In this document: piece after piece, positions 57,111 through 64,000 of the stretch | How positions within the stretch are numbered: position 1 is the first letter of the stretch | Layout: each line of letters starts with the position of its first letter | Source of the DNA: Cocos nucifera | Taxonomy: Eukaryota; Streptophyta; Magnoliopsida; Arecales; Arecaceae | NCBI GenBank assembly: GCA_006176705.1 | Contig: QRFJ01005032.1 | Coordinates: 142,573 to 206,572, forward strand | DNA length: 64,000 nt | Direction of reading: 5' to 3' | Notes under the pieces: generated by a model | What the model was told of the DNA's origin: nothing | Database searches by the model: none | The model's input: only the letters and a program-made list of their open reading frames with translations | Translations under genes and position numbers: made by a program

Positions 57111-58018
57111 CTAGCGAAGCAACTTGTATGATAGGGATCTCGCTTCCTGATGATTTTCATAAATTTTCTCATGAACTCCCCTCAGGGCATAACTAGCTTT
57201 TGAAGGTTGGAGATACTTAAGGAGTGGCAAAGAGTACAACCTCTTATATAGCTTGTCTTCATGAAGAACATAGCGAAAAGCTTGATTTCTTAACTTTCGA
57301 GCTTCTTTGTGATCTCTGGGGAGAGTTTCTTCCTTGAGATATGCTATCAATGGGTCGATCCAGCTGGACTCATGATCAATTTGCATTATCGCTTGGGGCT
57401 CTTCCAAACTTGGGCATTGCAGGACTTTAAAAAGAACTTCTTTTGGCAGCTCATTTGGGGCTACAGTAGCCAATTTTGAGAAGAGGTTGGCTTTGGTATT
57501 TTCTACTCTTAGAATCTGCTGAATGCCAAAGTGGTCAAAGGCCGAACTTAAGCTTTTCACCATTTTCAAGTACTTTTTCATGCTCTCCTCCCAAGCTTCA
57601 AAGGAGCTATTAACATGTCCCACTACCAACTATGAGTCACTATATGCCTTCAAATGTTGCACTCCCAACTCCTTGGCTATCCTCAATCCTGCAAGTAGGG
57701 CTTCATATTTTGCTCCATTGTTAGTGATGGGGAAGTCAAAGTGCAATGCGTACTCCACCACAACTCCTTCTGGATTGATGAGAATTAAGCCCACATCTAC
57801 CTCGGAAGTACTAGATGAACCATCCACATATAGTGCCCAAAAATCTTCAGGAAGATCGGCCTTTTCTTTTGAGGAGCTAGGGATGAAGACTTCTTGATGC
57901 TCAGGTTCAGTCTCCTCCAAAATAGTACAATCTACTATGAAATCGATCAGTATTTGAGCTTTAATGGATGGTCGAGGCTGAAAGTAGATGTCAAATTTAG
58001 TCAACTTGATTGCCCACT
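57111..58018 (-). pseudogene. T2 RNase H and integrase N-terminus
   Basis: One frame with a single stop at 57630-57632. The RNase H comes first (58004-57633): FWALYVDGSSSTSEVDVGLI (first catalytic Asp), NNGAKYEALLAGLRIAKELG (Glu) and LKAYSDS (Asp), then after the stop VVGHVNSSFEA and ILRVENTKANLFSKLATVAP. The integrase zinc domain near the end reads LRGVHEKIYENHQEARSLSY, where His residues remain but the expected Cys after VHE is Tyr. The stop sits where Gln is usual (SDS-Q-LVVGHVN). The frame is cut at 58018, losing RT. Confidence 0.88.
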
Positions 58019-58140
58019 TAAATATGAATTATCATTACCATTTTAACTCAAACGGATGTATCACAGATACTTAAATACACATATGTGATAGAAAAAATCC
58101 ATTTTTAATTGATTTTTAGTCTAAATATAATTTTTGCCCC
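58019..58140 (-). repeat. scrap of D-type LTR, indel-rich
   Basis: Matches the D LTR at about 52029-52140 (AATATGAATTATCATTACCA, ACACATATGTGATAGAAAA, TTTTTGCCCC) but with repeated one- or two-base insertions, mostly in or next to short runs. See findings for a possible assembly cause. Confidence 0.75.
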
Positions 58141-58500
58141 CACCTGTTCTTCATCCATCTCCAGCCTGGAAAAGTCCCCGGAATGGTATCACGGGGTACA
58201 GCTGGCTCCAGTGACTTGCAGGTTGTGTTGGTGAGTGTCTATTGTTGTGTGTTGTGATTTGTGGCCGAACTAACTGGCCTTTGTACACAAATGTAACAAC
58301 ACTCTACAGGAACAAAACTATAAACATCCAGCCAATTTAGAACAAAATCACTCCCTGCCCGATGCAATTCACGAAAGCCTATCGTGCACTCTAAGTTCGA
58401 TTTCGTACCGTGAACTTGAAACGCTAACCTTGTCTTCTGGTTAAGAATTGGAAGACATTTGTTTTGACGCCCATCTGCGCTCCATTTCTGACTATGACCT
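58141..58500. other. unplaced sequence, nothing recognised
   Basis: About 360 bases, GC-richer than its surroundings, that match no element in this window and give no recognisable protein on either strand. It may be a fragment of a host gene or of another repeat. Confidence 0.35.
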
Positions 58501-59560
58501 TCCTCATCTGAAAATCCATTCGGTATGAGCCTCCTTCTACGTCGAACTCTTTTCAGACGACCTCCTCAGATCGAAACTCCCTCTCAGATGGATCTCTCCT
58601 CCAACTCGGAACTCCTCCAAATTATGCTTTCTCTAATCGAACTCCTTCCGAATTGACCTTCTCTAGTCCGAAACTCCTTTCGGCGACTAACCCTCATTCA
58701 GTCGAACTCCCTTTTGGCTGACCTCCTCTAGTTGAACTCCTCCAGAATCACCTCCCTCCAGTCGACTCCCTCTAGATGACTCTCTAGTCGAAACTTCTTT
58801 CGGAGATCTTCTCCAGTCAAACTCTTTCTGGATGCACCTTCTCCGATTGACCTCCTCCTAGACGACCTTCCCCCAAGTCGAACTCCCTCTGGATTGACCT
58901 CCTCTAGTCGATATGCCTCTTAGATTGACCTTCCTTCCTAATCGATCTCCTCCTGGATTGACCTCCTCCAAGTCGACACTCCTAATGACCTCATTCTGTC
59001 GACCTCCTTTCTTATGACCTCCCTCCAATCGAACTTCCTTCAGATGACCCCTCAGTCGGATCTTCCTCTTGGATACCCTTCCTCCAGTCGAATCTTCCTT
59101 CCGAACGACCATCTGCTTCTTGTCGACCTTCCTGCCTGGATGACCTTCGTCCAGTCAAACTCCTTCGAACGAACCTCCTTCAGTTGACCTCCTTCCTGGA
59201 CGATCTTCCTGCAATTCAAATCCCCTCCAGGATGACCTCCTTTAGTCGACCTCCTCCTGGACGACCTTCCTCTAGTTCAAACTCCTCTGGACGACCTCCC
59301 CAGTCGACCTTCCTCCAGGATCGACATTCCTCCAATCGAACTCCCTCCAGGAACGATCTCCTTCCAGTCGAACTCCCATCGGTCAATCTTCTACTGGATG
59401 TACTCCACCGACTTCCAATCGAACTCCTTTCGGATGACCTCTCCAGTCGGCTCCTCTTTGGATGACCTTCCTTCAGTCACCTCATCTTGGATGACCATTC
59501 TTCGGTTGAATCCCCTACAGATGACCTCCTCCCAAATGACCCCCTATGGTCGACCTTCTT
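58500..59560. repeat. degenerate 30-35-base tandem array
   Basis: About 1 kb of imperfect units such as GACCTCCTCCAGTCGAACTC with TCCGGAT-type ends, repeated roughly every 30-35 bases with many small indels. ORFs on both strands (58858-59112 minus, 59184-59465 plus, 59477-59713 minus) are repeat artefacts. It may belong to the T3 LTR or to the end of another Tat element. Confidence 0.7.
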
Positions 59561-60180
59561 GATCGACCTACTCCCACAGTCACCTTGAAAGTGGCCTTCG
59601 TCGTTCACAATAAATTCAGATCTACCCAGCTCAAAACACGAATCGAACAATGTGACAGGCAACCTCAAAAGAGCCCGAACTCCTCTAGAGCCATTTATGG
59701 ACCTGAGGCTCATTCCACCATCAACACTATCCCATCCAAGCTTTGGACATTAATCTCCAACGTTATGGGAAAATCACGATTTAAACAAACACCAACATTC
59801 GACTGCGTTAAGTCTATAAACAACAGACACCACTCTTGATTGATAAGTCATGACAATGAACACCACCCTTCGTAACAAACTTACATTGGCTAGCGGTCCA
59901 CTACCAGATTTGTTACGGCTGTCGCTATCAATTTGTTACACATTTGCCTACGGAAAGGAATCCTCGTAGATATATTTTCTCTAAGCTCTTGCTTCCTTTC
60001 TCGATTACTTTGCCTTCTCTATTTTCTGAGCACTCCATTCCAGTTGGCCAAAAAAATTTAACTTAAGCATCGGAGGATCTTGCCCGGCCACACCCCTCTG
60101 GTTTGGACTTCTATTTTATGCATGTCCGCGTGGCGGCCTTGCCTTTCCACTCCAATCATCTTCCACTATTCCATTATTGG
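59561..60180 (+). repeat. T3 5' LTR tail
   Basis: The segment TTTAACTTAAGCATCGGAGG with the following CTTGCCCGGCCACACCCCTC and GCATGTCCGCGTGGCGGCC (60056-60135) is the U5-type end common in plant Tat LTRs. It is followed by the primer site at 60185. Where the LTR begins, and whether the tandem array is part of it, cannot be told from one copy. Confidence 0.5.
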
Positions 60181-60184
60181 ATTT

Positions 60185-60194
60185 TGGTGTACCA
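60185..60194 (+). promoter_or_regulatory. possible T3 primer-binding site
   Basis: TTTTGGTGTACCAATTAGG at about 60182-60200 resembles the TTTGGCGC-CCA-GTAGG primer region of Tat-type elements after C-to-T decay. The position, right after the LTR tail and 160 bases before gag, fits. Confidence 0.45.
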
Positions 60195-60349
60195 ATTAGG
60201 ATTGCGTGCTAGAGAAAGGGGCCCTTTTCTGAGTCATGATTCTAAAAGGAGTGCCCAGTCGACTTCATCCATCCTCTTCTCCTTTTTGATTCTTCAAATT
60301 TGCTTTTGCTTAATCTCTGTCTTAGTTTAGAAAATTGCCTATAGAAAGG

Positions 60350-62090
60350 ATGACCACCCAGCAGTACCATCTTTGCCAGATCGTGAAGCTAGATCCATCC
60401 ATGCTGGCTCCATCATTCCGCCTCCCCAAATCTCCTCCTTCGATGGCCATGGGTGGATCTGAGCAGTTCAAACCTACTGATGCAATGTAGGTTTCGAGAC
60501 TCACCAAGATAGTGCAGACCATGCACAAGCTCCGATGGCACTTTGATAAAAAAACTCCTTACTGAGGCTTTAAGAATTAGTGCACAAGAAGGACCAACCC
60601 TGTGATCAATAGACCTATACCATTCTTCGAAAGGAAAGCAAAGAGAAGTATGTGAGCTCTCTGTTCATCATACTCTTTCTATCTGGAGAAACTTTTCTCT
60701 TCATTTATAATCAGCGAACCTCTGAGAGTATCCTATTGAATCGAGATGGACGACTCGACCAAGAAACTTTCAAGAACTTAGTGAACCGTACAGATAAGAA
60801 GCTTTGCTATGCGCCCAGCTTACTATTTGATCTATGGCTACATCCGATCCTTCTTCTCTATCAAATTCATGTAGAAGCCCATCCGCCAAAGTCTTCAAGC
60901 TCCTTAGTTCAGATTAACCGATGTGGACTTTGGATTTCGATATCGAGTCATCTGGAGGCTTTTGTCAAATTGAGGGATGCAACTTCATGCTGTGGATGCT
61001 CCTGATGTCATGCCTATGTGTCTTTTCATCTATCTAAAGAGAGCAGCAAAGAAACTGATACTCCGAGCCTATAAGCTAGGTACGATCTTCTACATCAATA
61101 TGAGCCATAAGTTTACAGCTCATTTCATAAGAGTCGGCACCAAGAGAGATTTGGATTTTTCTATCAACATAAAGCAGATGGATGGGGATCAATATCCAAG
61201 CTGATACGTCAGCCATTTTTAAATGCAAGCTGCATCAGGAGGTCCGAAATCTAGACCAGTCTATGGCTCTAGTCGCATAAAGAACTAGCCTTAGAAAAAA
61301 ATAATCCTTCTAATCTTTCATGTAAAAAAAATACTATTAGGATTGCTGTATAACTAGCCAGGATTGACAGGTTATGCTCAGAGTATGAAAAAGCCTTCTA
61401 AATTGATAGGACGAACGAACGTTTACGAGAGCAGCAACGCGACTGAAGACCCAGCCAACCCATGCCTGAAAGAAGCGAGTGAAGCTCGATACCTTCCAAA
61501 CCTCGTTCTTATACTGATGCAGCGAGTCCGAACTCCTCTTCAAGCTCGTCGACAATGGAAATGATCCGATCAGAGGACCAGAGATAGAACTTTCCTATCC
61601 AGAGAGATTCCAATCAATTTAATTTCCCCTTTGAATGACCTCCAAGACTCAGGTTGGCTAATGGAGAAAGGCGAGCAGCTAACCGAGCCTGGCAAATGCA
61701 AGACTCATCCAAAAGCCGACCAAATATAACCCACACAGATCGTACGACTCTACCATCATTGACCAATGGGTTTAAATACTGAATGAAGCATTACCAGTCA
61801 TTCAGGATGAGATTGATTGCGCTGAGTAGGGTAGGTCGGCTGGATCGGTTCATCAAGTTAGGCAAAAAAAGAGAAGATCATCCGAGAGGCCCAGCCACCC
61901 ACTGTAAGCCACTTAACGAAATGAGCTCCAAGAAGATCGCCCTCTCTCGAAGTCATTAACTTGCCTATCGTTGGAGGACACCAATGAGGAAAGGCCAGCA
62001 GATCGGTCTAGCTGACAATAAGAGCAGCGGATCGAGGAGCCACACCTTACACTAAAGAGGATGTCCAGGAAGTTAGCTTCGCACAAATGA
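60350..62090 (+). pseudogene. gag: T3 gag, broken
   Basis: An ATG at 60350 (MTTQQYHLCQIVKLDPSMLA) opens a frame with stops but in phase with the conserved core 60977-61204: AVDAPDVMPMCLFIYLKRAA, YKLGTIFYINMSHKFTAHFI and RDLDFSINIKQMDGDQ, the capsid block that in Tat Gag reads WY-SL-PGTI-SF-QLS-FT-HF. Downstream pieces include LDRFIKLGKKREDHPRGPAT (about 61835) near the Gag end. The ORF 60652-61005 lies in another frame and is a shadow. Confidence 0.7.
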
Positions 62091-62690
62091 CATGATTGTT
62101 GTAACTTTAAATATTGCTAATTTATTATGTACCGCATTTTAAGTTTGATAATAAAAGCTTTGCGATGTCTTGGTTTAGATGATGCTTTTTTCCAAAATTG
62201 TCATATCTAACATGCGATATAGGCCCAATGATTCTTCCAGGTAGCAATTCATGAAGAATGCCGTTGCTAGTGGACAGGATAATAATGTTGCCATGTGGTG
62301 GTCAGTAACATACCCAAAGCAATCCATGGATGAAATTGATTTTTTGGTATCAAAGCCCTCTGCCGTATGAATGCGAATCCTCTTGGCCGATTCTAGTTTG
62401 ATTGCAACTTCGGGCTGTAGTGTTGTACTTACTATCTAAAGATGAAGTTTCCAACTTAGCATTGGAGTGGGAGATCAAGGAGAAGATCAGGTGCTGCTCG
62501 ACACATGCATACAGTATTGTTTACAGGAGGATAAGACAAGTAGACTTGTCCAATTGGATGGACCTTGATGCCTGTGACAATCTTCTGAAGAAAAGGGAAG
62601 AGCCATCGATGACCCATGGAGATTTCTCTAAGATGACGAAATGAAAAAACAATTAGTGAGACGGCTTAAGCCTAGAGATGAGAATGTTTA
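62091..62690 (+). other. T3 gag-pol spacer, protease not clear
   Basis: Here protease should lie, but I find no clear D-S/T-G motif. The ORF 62402-62644 is open (VVLYLLSKDEVSNLALEWEI) and is probably the acidic linker before RT, but it has no diagnostic motif. Confidence 0.4.
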
Positions 62691-64000
62691 GAAAATAGCC
62701 GCCGTCTACCTTCTACAAAGGAACTTCGATGTCTTGCTTGGGTGGCCTGCCAGACATGCCTGGAACTCGATGTTTAGTTGTGGAGCACCCACTGGGTGTA
62801 GAGCTAATTAAGTACAATCAATAAAGTAAGAAGGACATGCTTGCTACTAGAAAGCGTCAGAAGAATGATAATGGACAAAGTCGACAAACTTCTAAAGCCA
62901 CTAGATTTATTCGAAAGTTCATTAGTCCAACATGGATCGGCTAAATATTGTCCTGGTTTGAAAAAGCAAATGTGTAAGTAAAGAGGATTATGATAGACTT
63001 TAAACAGATTTTAAATATGGCCTTGCCAAAAGTAGCTATTCACTATCCAAATCGGATCAATGATGATTCGCAACTCAGACCATGAGCTCCTCACCTTCAT
63101 GGATGCCTTCCTTCGGGTTATAATCAATTCGGATGACACTAAAAATGAGAAAAAAAATTGTTTATACTGATTCGTTGGTTTTTATATTATAGGATCATTA
63201 GGTTATTGAAAATTGTAGGTACATGATATATAGTGCCTATCCGATCAAAATCTTCAAGGAGGCAGAATCGATCGTCAATGCATGAAAGTCATGTGGATGA
63301 TTATATTGTCAAAAGTCAATCTTCACCAAACCATATCACCGACCTTGAAGAAACCTTCAGCACACTTCGAAAGTACAAGATGAAGCTGAACCCTACAAAA
63401 TGTACTTTCAAAGTAATCTTGGAGAAGTTCTTAGGATTCATGGTATCAATTGTGGCATCGAGGCCAACCTAGAGAAGATCAAAGCCATTCAGAAAATGAC
63501 CATCCCAAAAATAATAAAAGAAGTCCAATGCCTCATAGGTAAGGTGGCAGCTCTGAATCACTTCGCATCAAGGTCGGTGGAGTGCTGCATGCCCTTCTTT
63601 CAAGTACTCAAGTAGCCTAAGAACTTTAGCTGGATGTCTGATTGTCAGCAAGTCCTTGAAAAACTGAAGAACTACCTTAGCTCACCCTCGCTGCTCGCCA
63701 AATCTAAACCTGGGGAAGAATTATTCCTATATCTTGTCATTTCTCTTGTAGCTATTAGAGCCATACTAGTTAGAGAGGAAGCAAAAATTCAAAAGCCGAT
63801 CTACTGCATAAGTATAGTCCTGAGGGATGCAGAAATGAGGTATACCAAATTAGAAAAACTAACCTATGCCTTGTTGATTATAGCTAGGAAGCTCCGACCT
63901 TATTTTCAGAGATACACTATTACTCTTCTTTACTGACTAAATCCTATCAAGGCGTTCTTCATTCGACCCGACACCTTGTGGTATAGGTACGCAAAGTGCA
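62691..64000 (+). pseudogene. pol: T3 reverse transcriptase to RNase H start
   Basis: Plus-strand Ty3/gypsy RT in broken frames: YLLQRNFDVLLGW (about 62710), MDKVDKLLKPLDLFESSLVQ (about 62875), HELLTFMDAFLRVIINSDDT (63085-63140, first catalytic region, with the usual FSGYNQI changed), then HVDDYIVKSQ (about 63290, VDD site intact), LEETFSTLRKYKMKLNPTKC and, after a frameshift, FASRSVECCMPFFQVLK and the RNase H start ELFLYLVISLVAIRAILVRE, with the YTKLEKLTYAL segment at 63842. A further shift occurs after 63936. Runs off the window. Confidence 0.85.

Larger units (their letters stand above)
52198..58018 (-). mobile_element. Tat-lineage Ty3/gypsy remnant T2
   Basis: Reading leftwards: RNase H, integrase, a 200-base-period tandem array, then an ORF region on the opposite (plus) strand. 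This repeats the order of T1 in inverse orientation. RT, protease, gag and LTRs are not found. It is cut at 58018 in the middle of pol by a scrap of D-type LTR, and on the left it meets the D right LTR at 52197. The first 300 bases (52198-52506) hold no recognised feature. Confidence 0.75.
59561..64000 (+). mobile_element. Tat-lineage Ty3/gypsy element T3 (partial)
   Basis: Plus-strand element: LTR tail, primer site, gag, protease-RT linker, RT, start of RNase H, continuing past the window. Its gag and RT style match Tat elements, as in T1 and T2, but it carries different parts, so it cannot be the missing half of T2 (opposite orientation). The left boundary is uncertain. Confidence 0.75.

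Noticed and set aside
58858..59713. Arg/Asp-rich ORFs on both strands
   Set aside because: They are produced by the tandem array and change frame with each indel.

Overview
This window reads as plant nuclear heterochromatin. I see no intact host protein-coding gene. Almost everything is nested, decayed LTR retrotransposon sequence, plus one long block that looks like inserted plant mitochondrial DNA. A land plant is clear from the Athila-type, Tat-type and Ty1/copia families and from a plastid/plant-mitochondrial type trnM-CAU. A large-genome monocot such as a palm is plausible, but this is inference.

Layout. (1) 1-2430: remnant of a Ty3/gypsy element G1 (LTR tail, tRNA-Met primer site, gag, protease), cut off before the reverse transcriptase. 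(2) 2431-8857: an Athila-type Ty3/gypsy element with gag but no recognisable RT or integrase, a triplicated tRNA-Asp primer site and a complete 3' LTR. (3) 8858-10345: right-hand part of a small non-autonomous minus-strand element (copy A). (4) 10346-14153: Tat-lineage Ty3/gypsy remnant T1 (integrase end, hairpin-forming tandem array, antisense coiled-coil ORF). (5) 14154-35722: minus-strand Ty1/copia element M1, whose 2.56-kb LTR is split by a second non-autonomous element (copy BC, 14878-18359) and by a 13.8-kb organelle-like block (19485-33320).

(6) 35723-43747: plus-strand Ty1/copia element E1 (2.7-kb LTR, decayed polyprotein), inserted head-on into M1. (7) 43749-52197: minus-strand Ty1/copia element D, the best preserved, with a truncated left LTR and a 2.28-kb right LTR. 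(8) 52198-58018: a second Tat element T2, in inverse orientation to T1 but with the same order of parts. (9) 58019-59560: an indel-rich patch holding a scrap of D-type LTR, about 360 bases of unplaced sequence and a degenerate tandem array. (10) about 59561-64000: a plus-strand Tat element T3 (LTR tail, primer site, gag, RT, start of RNase H), running off the window.

All polyproteins carry stops and frameshifts, so none is expected to work today. The main points of interest are structural: primer-binding sites multiplied in two unrelated families and seemingly absorbed into LTRs; a roughly 50-base leader module shared by two copia families and the Athila element; an antisense coiled-coil ORF conserved between the two Tat copies; one-sided C-to-T decay between the LTR copies of D; and a 138-bp flanking duplication around the organelle-like block. 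Several ORF starts in these elements rest on non-ATG codons, so exact starts are uncertain; boundaries without a named motif are approximate.
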